Part shown: positions 7,274 through 15,507 of the stretch, piece by piece | How positions within the stretch are numbered: position 1 is the stretch's first letter | Layout: each line of letters begins with the position of its first letter | Source: Endozoicomonadaceae bacterium | GTDB lineage: Bacteria; Pseudomonadota; Gammaproteobacteria; Pseudomonadales; Endozoicomonadaceae | Assembly: GCA_015163815.1 (NCBI GenBank) | Contig: JAAOIJ010000072.1 | Coordinates: forward strand, 1 to 36,559 | Length of the DNA: 36,559 nt | Reading direction: 5' to 3' | The notes under the pieces: generated by a model | Told to the model about the DNA's origin: nothing | Seen by the model: only the letters and a program-made list of their open reading frames with translations | The model's database searches: none | Made by a program: the position numbers and the translations under genes

Positions 7274-9169
7274 ATGGGATTATTAACAATATCAGAGCCT
7301 AGTTCTGCCAATAAAAACAAAAAAAATAAGCAAGCTATTGGTATTGATTTGGGTACAACCCACTCTTTAGTCGCTAGTCATCTGCAAAACAAGCCCACTA
7401 TTTTACCTGATCAATCAGGTCGTTATCTATTACCTTCGATCGTTTATTATGGTGCAGACAGACCGATCGTGGGTTGTGATGCAGAACCGTATTTGCTCAC
7501 TGATCCAGAGCAAACCATTGTATCAGTGAAACGATTTATGGGGCGTCGTGAACAATCAAGTCGTGCTCAAAAAATAGAAGAACAATTGAAATTATATCAT
7601 TTTCATCTGGATCCAAAGCATGGTATGCCTGTTTTTGTATTACAAGATAAACAAGTTACACCGATAGAGGTATCAGCTGATATTTTGCAAACTCTAAAAA
7701 AGAGAGCAGAATTTATTTTACAGGATGATATTGTGGAAGCTGTGATTACTGTGCCAGCTTATTTTGATAATGCACAAAGACAAGCCACAAAAATAGCAGC
7801 AAAACAAGCAGGCTTGACGGTATTAAGGTTGTTAAATGAACCAACTGCAGCAGCAGTCGCTTATGGCATTGATCGACTGAATCAGAATCAATGTATTGCC
7901 GTGTATGATTTAGGAGGCGGTACTTTTGATTTATCTATTTTACAGCTTTCTCAAGGTGTTTTTAAAGTATTAGCCACGAGTGGTGATACAGCGCTAGGAG
8001 GAGATGATCTGGATACTGCACTCGCGATTTGGATATTAGATCAACAATCTTTAACACTCGCGACCTTGACGCGTACAGAGCAGCGAGCTATATTAGTGCA
8101 AGCTCGTTCTATTAAAGAATCATTAACTGAACAATCGCGTGCGATTGCACATTGGAAAGAATGGACTGGTGAGATCACACAATCTGTCTTAGACATGATA
8201 TCCAAACCATTCATTCAAAAAACACTACAGATTACACATCAAGCCTTACAAGATTCAGGCCAAATGTTAACAGATATTGACCAAGTTATCTTAGTAGGCG
8301 GAGCCACACGAATGCCTTGTGTTCGTAAACAAGTTACTGATTATTTTCAACAAATACCTCACAGTCGCATTGATCCTGAACAAGTAGTGGCTTTAGGCGC
8401 TGCCATACAAGCTAACATGCTCGTTGGCCATGTCCCACCCGAAGAAGCTGTTTTGTTATTAGATGTTCTGCCTTTATCTTTAGGATTAGAAACAATGGGG
8501 GGGTTGATGGAAAAAATTATTCCTAGAAACACCACTTTACCTATCCATATTAAACAATCTTTTACCACGTATAAAAATGGACAAAATGGGATGAAATTCC
8601 ATGTTTTACAAGGTGAAAGAGAATTAGTAGCTGATAACCATTCGTTAGCAATATTCCATCTGACGGGTATTCCACCTATGACAGCAGGTTTAGCCCGCGT
8701 AGAAGTGACTTTTCAAGTCGATGCAGATGGTTTATTAAGTGTTACAGCATCAGAAATGACAACGGGTATTCAAGCTTCTATTGAAGTGAAGCCATTATAT
8801 GGTATGGATCAATCAGATATTATGAATCAATTAAAAGCATCATATGAACATGCTGAGTCTGATAAAAAACAACGCGAGTTTCGTGAAAAACAAATTGAAT
8901 CAAAGCAATTAATTATGGCTTTGCATCAAGCTTTTTCTGAACAAGAGATTGAAAAAGAAAAAGATCCTGAATCACAAGATTTATATGCAGCTTTAGCTGC
9001 ACTAGAAAAAGCATTAGCCTGTGCTGAGCTGTGTGAGCAATTAAATGAGTATTTCAATCGATTAAATATATTAGCAGATGCTTACTTTTCAAAAAAAGCG
9101 AATCAAAATTTAAAAAGTTGCTTAGCTGGCCGTTCAATTGATGGTATTGAAAGGATATCAAATGACTAA
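7274..9169 (+). CDS. hscA: Fe-S assembly Hsp70 chaperone HscA
   Basis: HscA is the dedicated DnaK-like ATPase that binds the LPPVK loop of IscU and drives cluster transfer. Its 631 residues compare with about 616 in E. coli. The nucleotide-binding domain shows GIDLGTTHSLVA (phosphate 1), NEPTAAAVAYG, YDLGGGTFDLSI (phosphate 2) and LVGGATRMPCVR (adenosine). The substrate-binding domain starts near LDVLPLSLGLETMGG and continues through IPRNTTLPI. A helical lid with charged residues follows. AAGG precedes ATG 7274. Its 3' end overlaps fdx by 8 bases, implying coupled translation. Confidence 0.97.
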   Translation: MGLLTISEPSSANKNKKNKQAIGIDLGTTHSLVASHLQNKPTILPDQSGRYLLPSIVYYGADRPIVGCDAEPYLLTDPEQTIVSVKRFMGRREQSSRAQKIEEQLKLYHFHLDPKHGMPVFVLQDKQVTPIEVSADILQTLKKRAEFILQDDIVEAVITVPAYFDNAQRQATKIAAKQAGLTVLRLLNEPTAAAVAYGIDRLNQNQCIAVYDLGGGTFDLSILQLSQGVFKVLATSGDTALGGDDLDTALAIWILDQQSLTLATLTRTEQRAILVQARSIKESLTEQSRAIAHWKEWTGEITQSVLDMISKPFIQKTLQITHQALQDSGQMLTDIDQVILVGGATRMPCVRKQVTDYFQQIPHSRIDPEQVVALGAAIQANMLVGHVPPEEAVLLLDVLPLSLGLETMGGLMEKIIPRNTTLPIHIKQSFTTYKNGQNGMKFHVLQGERELVADNHSLAIFHLTGIPPMTAGLARVEVTFQVDADGLLSVTASEMTTGIQASIEVKPLYGMDQSDIMNQLKASYEHAESDKKQREFREKQIESKQLIMALHQAFSEQEIEKEKDPESQDLYAALAALEKALACAELCEQLNEYFNRLNILADAYFSKKANQNLKSCLAGRSIDGIERISND

Positions 9170-9509
9170 GACAGTAACGATTGAATTTTTACCTCATGAA
9201 ACGTATTGCCCTAATGGTAAACGTATTCAAGTTGACTCTGGAACTAGTATTTTAGATGCTGCTTTAGCGCATGGTATTCCAATTGAACATGCTTGTGAAA
9301 AATCATGTGCTTGTACAACTTGTCATGTGGTGATTCGAAAAGGGTTTGATTCTTTAAAATCATCAAATGATTTTGAAGATGATTTATTAGATAAAGCATG
9401 GGGTTTGGAAGCAGAATCAAGACTAAGCTGTCAAGCGCTTGTTGCGCAAGATGATTTAATTATTGATATTCCTAAATATACGATTAATCAAGTTTCTGAA
9501 AAACGGTAA
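9162..9509 (+). CDS. fdx: [2Fe-2S] ferredoxin of the Isc system
   Basis: This adrenodoxin-type ferredoxin supplies electrons for cluster assembly on IscU. The 115 residues from ATG 9162 (MTKTVTIEFLPHETYCPNGK) follow AAAGGA at a good distance. The cluster ligands Cys45, Cys51, Cys54 and Cys90 are in EHACEKSCACTTCH and SRLSCQA. Cys49 is the extra non-ligand cysteine also seen in E. coli. The acidic DFEDDLLDKAWGLE segment is the usual partner-binding helix. It overlaps hscA by 8 bases and precedes iscX by 6. Confidence 0.96.
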   Translation: MTKTVTIEFLPHETYCPNGKRIQVDSGTSILDAALAHGIPIEHACEKSCACTTCHVVIRKGFDSLKSSNDFEDDLLDKAWGLEAESRLSCQALVAQDDLIIDIPKYTINQVSEKR

Positions 9510-9515
9510 ATCATC

Positions 9516-9707
9516 ATGAAATGGGTGGATAGCTTAGAAATTGCCTATATGTTATGTGAAAAATATCCTGATATTGATCCTAAAGTCATTAATTTTGTTG
9601 ATCTGAGACAATGGGTTGTATCACTAGACACCTTTGATGATGATCCTAGCCGTTGCGGGGAGCGTATTTTAGAAGCAATTCAGGCTACTTGGATTGAAGA
9701 ATTATGA
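9516..9707 (+). CDS. iscX: Isc accessory protein IscX (YfhJ)
   Basis: IscX is a small acidic protein that binds IscS and iron and modulates cluster assembly. The 63-residue product MKWVDSLEIAYMLCEKYPD is of family length and keeps the DP-rich, acidic middle (YPDIDPKVINFVDL) and the C-terminal WIEEL helix. It is the last gene of the operon, 6 bases after fdx. No obvious intrinsic terminator follows. Confidence 0.94.
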   Translation: MKWVDSLEIAYMLCEKYPDIDPKVINFVDLRQWVVSLDTFDDDPSRCGERILEAIQATWIEEL

Positions 9708-9784
9708 TAATCCAAATATTGTCATGTTGATCAATCAGTCCGATATAGTCGCTTAGATTGCATGCTACCTTGCTTAAAGTGGTG

Positions 9785-9790
9785 TATAAT
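9785..9790 (+). promoter_or_regulatory. Possible -10 element for suhB
   Basis: TATAAT lies 33 bases upstream of the suhB start, preceded by GGTG. No good -35 hexamer is found at 15-18 bases; TTGCAT at 9758 is too far at 21. The site is suggestive only. Confidence 0.35.
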
Positions 9791-9822
9791 TGAGTTTTTA
9801 TTTTATTTTGTGTAGGTGAATC

Positions 9823-10611
9823 ATGCAACCCATGGTCAATATTGCTTTACGTGCAGCACGTAAAGCCGGTGATATAATAACGCAAGTATTTGATCGCTCA
9901 GATAGTTTACAAATTGAATTAAAAGGTGAAAATGATTTTGTAACACAAATTGACCGTGCTGCAGAGCAATCGATTATACGCATGATTAAACAATCTTATC
10001 CGCATCATGATATTTTGGGAGAAGAGAGTGGTTTGATTCAAGCCGCGAGTACACCTTCATTGTATAAATGGATTATTGATCCATTAGATGGGACAACCAA
10101 TTTTATTCGAAATATTTCTCATTTTGCTGTCTCGATTGCCTGTGAATATAAAGGGAGACTTGAGCATGCTGTTGTTTATGATCCTATGAAAAAAGAAGAA
10201 TTTTATGCAAGTCGTGGTTATGGCGCTATGCTGAATAATCGACGTATGCGCGTGACAGATCAATCGAATGCACACGGCATGTTATTTCATGTGAGCATGG
10301 CTATTTTAGATGCAAAAAAAACACAAAATAGCGATGAATATTTTAGAATACTGCGTATGATCTCTCCAACAGGCTCTGGCATTCGTCGTTTTGGATCAGC
10401 GGCATTAGATTTAGCTTATCTTGCAGCAGGTCGTTGCGATGTTGCACTCGGTGTGTCGCTAAAACCTTGGGATATTGCAGCAGGTGTTTTATTAGTCACG
10501 GAAGCAGGCGGTTTAGTCAGTGATTTAAAAGGCGGGAAGGATTATTTAGAAGGTAATGTCTTAGCAGCCTCTCCACGCATTTTTAAAGATACTTTATTAA
10601 AAATTACTTAA
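9823..10611 (+). CDS. suhB: Inositol monophosphatase family protein SuhB
   Basis: SuhB is a Mg2+-dependent inositol-1-phosphatase that in E. coli also acts in the rRNA antitermination complex. The 262 residues compare with 267 in E. coli, and the start MQPMVNIALRAARKAG matches that protein closely. Metal-binding motifs are GEESG (66-70), DPLDGTTNF (86-94) and KPWDIAAG near 216. GTAGGTG just upstream of ATG 9823 is a reasonable ribosome-binding site. It is probably transcribed apart from isc, given the 115-base gap with a possible -10. It converges on alr with a single base between the stop codons. Confidence 0.94.
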   Translation: MQPMVNIALRAARKAGDIITQVFDRSDSLQIELKGENDFVTQIDRAAEQSIIRMIKQSYPHHDILGEESGLIQAASTPSLYKWIIDPLDGTTNFIRNISHFAVSIACEYKGRLEHAVVYDPMKKEEFYASRGYGAMLNNRRMRVTDQSNAHGMLFHVSMAILDAKKTQNSDEYFRILRMISPTGSGIRRFGSAALDLAYLAAGRCDVALGVSLKPWDIAAGVLLVTEAGGLVSDLKGGKDYLEGNVLAASPRIFKDTLLKIT

Positions 10612-10612
10612 T

Positions 10613-11770
10613 TCATGATGGATTATGCTTTTCCAATATGAGGTCTGTTTGCTCTTTTGAAGCTGTTATCTCTCCAGTATATCGTTTTGGAATTCTTTTA
10701 ATATTAGATAATAACGCATAAGGAATTGAGTTGGCGTATTGAGCAATATCTGACACAGGTAGTTGATTTCCCCATAAGGTCACACAAGATCCAAGTTTTG
10801 CTTGAGGGCAAGCCGTTAAATCAATCGTGACAATATCCATAGCGACTGCACCTACTATCCGAGTTTTATATCCTGCAACGAAAACCGGGGTTCCAGCAGG
10901 TAATTGTTGAGGATAACCATCCCCATAACCAATAGCGGCTAACCCGATCCGCATTTTATGTGTTGATTGAAAACAATTGGTATATCCAATAAATTGATTT
11001 GATTCAACATCTTTAATGGCAATAATGCGCGTTTGTAACGTCATAATCGGCTTGAGTGCAATATGAGATTGTATATGAAATAATGGTGATACACCAGTGA
11101 GCATAATGCCAGGTCTCACCCAGTGGTCTTGTATTTGATAGTCGTGTAAAATAGCAGCAGAATTACTTAAGCTGATTTGATGTTTCTGAATGAACGGTAA
11201 ATTTTTAAAACGCTGTATTTGTAAAGCAGTAAAAGGATCAGAAGGATACTGAGCTCGAGCAAAATGTGTTGCAATGACACTGGTTTTATTGTGTAAATAA
11301 TGTTGTAATTGTTGATACGGTTTAAGGCAATTTTGATATGAAAACCCAAGTCTATTCATGCCTGTATCAACTTTGAACCAAGTATGAATTGGTTTTTTAA
11401 GACGAGAAGAGCCGAGCATATTAATTTGTTCTTGATGATGAATAATGGGTGTGAGTTGATATTTTTGAATGAGTTTTAATTCTGAATAATGAAAGAAACC
11501 TTCTAATAAAATAATAGGCTTCGTGATATGATGATGGCGTAATTCAATCGCTTCTTGAATGCAGGCAACAGCAAAAGCATCGCTACCTTCATCTTCTAAA
11601 ACTTTTGCGCAGACGACAGCGCCATGACCATAAGCATTACTTTTAAGGACACTGGTAATGGCAGACCGGGTTAATTGTCTAGCAAGACGAAAATTATGCC
11701 GTAATGCATCTAGGTTAATAATCGCTTCTGCTGGACGGCCAATGGTTGCATGCTCGCTTGTATTATTCAT
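10613..11770 (-). CDS. alr: Alanine racemase
   Basis: This PLP enzyme interconverts L- and D-alanine for peptidoglycan. The 385-residue protein has the cofactor lysine Lys43 in VLKSNAYGHG (usually VVKANAYGHG) and the catalytic tyrosine in AAIGYGDGYP. DTGMNRLGF and the MDIVTIDL region near the C-terminal beta domain are also typical. It is about 25 residues longer than E. coli Alr, mainly at the N-terminal MNNTSEHATIG and the C-terminal tail. It lies downstream of the mscK-like gene on the same strand with a 141-base gap, and converges on suhB with no room for a terminator between them. Confidence 0.94.
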   Translation of the reverse strand: MNNTSEHATIGRPAEAIINLDALRHNFRLARQLTRSAITSVLKSNAYGHGAVVCAKVLEDEGSDAFAVACIQEAIELRHHHITKPIILLEGFFHYSELKLIQKYQLTPIIHHQEQINMLGSSRLKKPIHTWFKVDTGMNRLGFSYQNCLKPYQQLQHYLHNKTSVIATHFARAQYPSDPFTALQIQRFKNLPFIQKHQISLSNSAAILHDYQIQDHWVRPGIMLTGVSPLFHIQSHIALKPIMTLQTRIIAIKDVESNQFIGYTNCFQSTHKMRIGLAAIGYGDGYPQQLPAGTPVFVAGYKTRIVGAVAMDIVTIDLTACPQAKLGSCVTLWGNQLPVSDIAQYANSIPYALLSNIKRIPKRYTGEITASKEQTDLILEKHNPS

Positions 11771-11911
11771 GTTATTTTTTTCATTATCATCTATGCTATT
11801 GTTGATGCATTATTTTTTATTGATCATATGATGTTTTGCTGTAGATTTTACATTATATGATGAGTAATGATTGATGCTCATGTAACCTTGCATTTTAACA
11901 AAATGATAGCC

Positions 11912-14900
11912 TTATTTTTTTGAATTTTTGATTGTAGATGTAGCCGTTTTCAAAGCTTCATCGCGTTTAAGATATAAAAATTGTTTAGGTGGCGCGACTT
12001 TAATGCCATGTTCATTAAATAATATAGTGACACGTGTATTGATTTCACTAATGATTGATAAACGATGCTTAACATGTGATATATAAGTTCGGAGTTCATA
12101 TAATAAAGCACTGTCACCATATTGCATTAAAGTGACATTACTGATTGGATTGTCAACTGTGTTAGGGTTTTCTTGAGCAGCTTGCAATATTAATTTTTCA
12201 ACTAAAGGACAATCCGTTTTATGTTCAATATAAAAAGGTAAAATAATACGGACAATCGAATCACTGAGAGACCAATTGATTAGTTTTTCATTTAATATCA
12301 TAGAATTTGGAATGATGATTTCTTTATGATCCCAATCTAAGATAGTACTCGCTCGAATACGAATTCGAGACACTTCACCAATTAATTGATGATCTCCTAC
12401 TCCAAAACTAATCGTGTCGCCGATGCGAATAGGCTGTTCAAATAGAATAATTAATCCAGATAAAATATTGGCAAATATTTCTTTTAAACCAATACTCACC
12501 CCTAAGCCTATCGCTGCAATTAACCATTGTAATTTATCCCAACTAAAACCTAAATTAGCCAATGTTAAAATGAAACCTAAAGAGGCAATACTATAGCTTA
12601 ATAATTTTAAAACAGCATAGGTATTGCCTTGACGAATATGTAATTTAGAAAGTAGCGTAACTTCTAATAAACCCGGTAAGTTTCTTGTCAAAATAACGGT
12701 TGAAACAAAAATGATGATGGCAAGGCATAAATCACCTAATTGAATAAAATGAATAGAGTTGTTAATATGAAAAGACCATAATTGAATCGTGCTTAAAATC
12801 GAGAAAAAATCAGCAAAATTTTTCCAAACCCAGTAGAAAGCAATAATAAATCCCACAAATAATGTGACATTTAATAATCGAAGTGATTGTTGGTTAATCG
12901 TCGCTAAATCTAAAGTTGGCTCTTCAAATCCTTTGGCTTTATTTTGCCCATATTTTTGAATAGCACGCTGATAAGCTAAGCGATGCTCTCCAATATGTAA
13001 ACTGCGAATAGCTAAAGAATGTAATAAGGCAAAAACACCAATTAATAATAAAGTGCTTAAGATTTGATATTCTAAAACTAATGCCGTGTAATAATAACCT
13101 AACATCGTTAAGATGGCTTGTGCTATGGACATAGCCGGTAATAAAAATGAAATAAAATGATGTAATAATTTAGAGCCAATAAGATGTTTTACTGTCCTTA
13201 GTAGCTTCCAAATATAAAAACCTTGGATTAACGTGCCGAGTGTAATTAATAGCATGCCTAGAATATCTTCATCTAATTCAAAAGATTGATTTTCAGCTAA
13301 AACGACGAAAAATGTCATAGGAATCAGTAATCTTGATAATTTTCTCAAGTTTTTTTCAAATATAGCGCAATATTCAGCTGGCCATTGGAAATGTAATTGG
13401 GCGATTCCAGAAGGTTTTAATACATATAACCAGAATGAGCTAAAAATACTGGCTATAGAAGCCAGTAATAAGCTATAAGCTAACGTGCAGAGTGTTGAAT
13501 GAAAAACTAAAGCAAGCGATGCAAAAATAATAATCCAAAGTGGAATAGGGAGCACGGAGATCAAAGCTAATAATAATGACCAAGGCGTTAACCATAAAGA
13601 GTCTCCTTTAATATGCCCAATCCGCCTAGCTGCAGATTTTTCCCATTTCAAGAATTGATTTTTTTTATGCTTTAAGCTGAGTAATAAGATTAATGACACT
13701 AAAAGAAGCAACCAATGTGATTGAATCATTTTGACTAGTTCAATCATATCTTGCGTAAAGAGAATCGCTTTAATTTCAGACCATAATTTTTTAGGCAGAT
13801 TCAATAGCAAGGTGAAATTCATTGTGGGGCTACTATTAATCCAAAATAATTTTTGTTTTAGCCAGGCTGATAATTCATGGCGTAATTTATTGAGCTTTTT
13901 TTGTTCTACTTCTAAAGCTAGGAGGGCACTAATTAATTTCTCACTATCTTCAGATAATTTTTCCAATAATTTTTTCCGATGTTCAATTAAGGCAGTCGCT
14001 TCATTTTCTTCTCTTTTACTTAAATTATGCATAGGTTCAAATGTTTTTAAGAAATTTTTTGAATTCGTCAGTTGATCTATTTTTTGATCATATTGAAATT
14101 TATCTAAGCGAACTTGTTCTAATAAATGTAATAATTTACTTTGTGTGAATACAGAAGGTAGATTCATTAAACTTTCACGTAAAGTTCTAGAAAATAAAAC
14201 ACTTTTACCAAGCAAGTTAGATTGTTTTTCTACATCTTGCTGAATATTCGTGAGCATATTAAATTTAGCATGCGTTAGTTCAAGTCGTTGTGTAAAATCA
14301 GATATATTAGCTGTGATTGCTAATAAAAATTGGCTGAGTTCAACATTTTCTGCTGATAATTTCCTGAGAATCACTGCTTCTTGTTGTTGTTCGCTTGATT
14401 TTTCAGTTGTTTTGATTAAATTTTCACTGATTTCTTTTCGTTTTTTATTTAATAATATTTGTATAATTTGAGATTGTTGTTGCACATATTTTTTTTCTAT
14501 ATCAACAATTTTTTGTTCCAACTCTAATCTTTTTAGATGAAGAGGATTATACTCATCTTCAAATATTAACACTTGATTATTGATATCTATAAACCACATT
14601 TCAGATGTAATATATAATCGTTTTTGCTCACTTAATGAAATGGTTGCATCTAATCTTAATTGTTCAAGTTGTTTTTTTAAATACTCTAATCGTTTTTGGT
14701 TCACCGCTAGTTTTTTATCATTATCATCTTTAATGACATGTATATCAGCCATTTGATGATTCAATTTAACAGATTGAGATTGTAATCTTATTTGTACAGC
14801 ATTGAGTGTTTCTTGTGTTTTATTTAAAGTGTTGACATCAACAGTTTCATTCAATTTTTGATATTTTTCAGGCAAGAAGGTTAGTTTTGATAATTCTAAG

Positions 14901-15193
14901 GTGAGTTGCTTAATCCGTTTTTGTTCATTTATTTTTTTTTCTGAAAAACTTTTAAGGTTTGCCTCTTCTATTTTTACATTCTCTATAAGGTTCTGCGTTA
15001 AACTATAAATTTCTAATTTTTCCGTTTCTTTTTCGGATAATTGTGATTTGCTTTTCAGATCATTGAATGCTTTTAAAATGAGGTCTTGTTGTACTTCGTG
15101 TAATTTATGATGAGATAGTGGAAAAGCAACATTAGCATGACTATTGATCATAAAAAAATTGAGGAATAATAAGAATAATAATGAATTTAACAT
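11912..15193 (-). CDS. Large mechanosensitive channel, MscK/MscM type
   Basis: This 1093-residue inner-membrane protein probably acts as an osmotic safety valve. It starts with a signal peptide (MLNSLLFLLFLNFFMINSHANV). Residues about 30-450 are strongly charged coiled coil for the periplasm. Some eleven hydrophobic segments follow from about 485 to 880, and then the MscS core: a pore-lining GLGVSIGLKEIFANILSGLIILFE-type helix, EQPIRIGDTISFG, IRIRASTILDWDHKEIIIPN and the C-terminal alpha/beta domain. Length and order match E. coli MscK (1120) and MscM (1107). I cannot tell which of the two it is orthologous to, so I give no symbol. No good ribosome-binding site precedes ATG 15193. It is divergent from parE. 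Confidence 0.88.
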   Translation of the reverse strand: MLNSLLFLLFLNFFMINSHANVAFPLSHHKLHEVQQDLILKAFNDLKSKSQLSEKETEKLEIYSLTQNLIENVKIEEANLKSFSEKKINEQKRIKQLTLELSKLTFLPEKYQKLNETVDVNTLNKTQETLNAVQIRLQSQSVKLNHQMADIHVIKDDNDKKLAVNQKRLEYLKKQLEQLRLDATISLSEQKRLYITSEMWFIDINNQVLIFEDEYNPLHLKRLELEQKIVDIEKKYVQQQSQIIQILLNKKRKEISENLIKTTEKSSEQQQEAVILRKLSAENVELSQFLLAITANISDFTQRLELTHAKFNMLTNIQQDVEKQSNLLGKSVLFSRTLRESLMNLPSVFTQSKLLHLLEQVRLDKFQYDQKIDQLTNSKNFLKTFEPMHNLSKREENEATALIEHRKKLLEKLSEDSEKLISALLALEVEQKKLNKLRHELSAWLKQKLFWINSSPTMNFTLLLNLPKKLWSEIKAILFTQDMIELVKMIQSHWLLLLVSLILLLSLKHKKNQFLKWEKSAARRIGHIKGDSLWLTPWSLLLALISVLPIPLWIIIFASLALVFHSTLCTLAYSLLLASIASIFSSFWLYVLKPSGIAQLHFQWPAEYCAIFEKNLRKLSRLLIPMTFFVVLAENQSFELDEDILGMLLITLGTLIQGFYIWKLLRTVKHLIGSKLLHHFISFLLPAMSIAQAILTMLGYYYTALVLEYQILSTLLLIGVFALLHSLAIRSLHIGEHRLAYQRAIQKYGQNKAKGFEEPTLDLATINQQSLRLLNVTLFVGFIIAFYWVWKNFADFFSILSTIQLWSFHINNSIHFIQLGDLCLAIIIFVSTVILTRNLPGLLEVTLLSKLHIRQGNTYAVLKLLSYSIASLGFILTLANLGFSWDKLQWLIAAIGLGVSIGLKEIFANILSGLIILFEQPIRIGDTISFGVGDHQLIGEVSRIRIRASTILDWDHKEIIIPNSMILNEKLINWSLSDSIVRIILPFYIEHKTDCPLVEKLILQAAQENPNTVDNPISNVTLMQYGDSALLYELRTYISHVKHRLSIISEINTRVTILFNEHGIKVAPPKQFLYLKRDEALKTATSTIKNSKK

Positions 15194-15303
15194 GCTATAG
15201 TATGCCTTGTTTGAAAATTTAACAACAGTTCATTTAATTGACACTTTATATCCTTAAATCATGTTTTTTTTAGATTTAAAAAATAAAATAAAATACTTTT
15301 ACT

Positions 15304-15333
15304 ATTATAGAATTTGTAGGATGCTTTAAGCAA
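15304..15333 (-). promoter_or_regulatory. Promoter for the mechanosensitive channel gene
   Basis: On the minus strand, TTGCTT (15333-15328) and TATAAT (15309-15304) are 18 bases apart. They lie about 110 bases upstream of the channel start codon, in the 314-base divergent region shared with parE. Confidence 0.5.
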
Positions 15334-15347
15334 ATGCTATTATGATA

Positions 15348-15388
15348 GATTGTAAAAATTTATGCATATTTTTCTATGATTTACAATC
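15348..15388. promoter_or_regulatory. Inverted repeat in the mscK/parE divergent region
   Basis: GATTGTAAA (15348-15356) and TTTACAATC (15380-15388) are perfect 9-bp complements with a 23-base AT-rich centre. A second small pair, CTGACT (15446-15451) and AGTCAG (15460-15465), lies nearer parE beside a TATGCT that might be its -10. Spacing suggests operators rather than a terminator, as no T run follows the first pair. The rest of 15194-15507 shows no gene. Confidence 0.35.
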
Positions 15389-15507
15389 AAAATGATCTTA
15401 ATAAAGATTGAATAAAAAAATATTTGTTTTTATATTTTTGGTATGCTGACTGAAAGGTTAGTCAGATTTATTGTGTATTGTTTTATTTGATCAAATGGAA
15501 TGTCTGC

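Noticed and set aside
13731..14471. Plus-strand frames of 73-114 codons within the mechanosensitive channel gene
   Set aside because: They are antisense to the coiled-coil coding region, a common artefact of its repetitive codon use.
15478..15507. Extended parE start at TTG 15478
   Set aside because: ATG 15508 has GGAA at a good distance and matches the E. coli N-terminus directly; the upstream ten residues do not.
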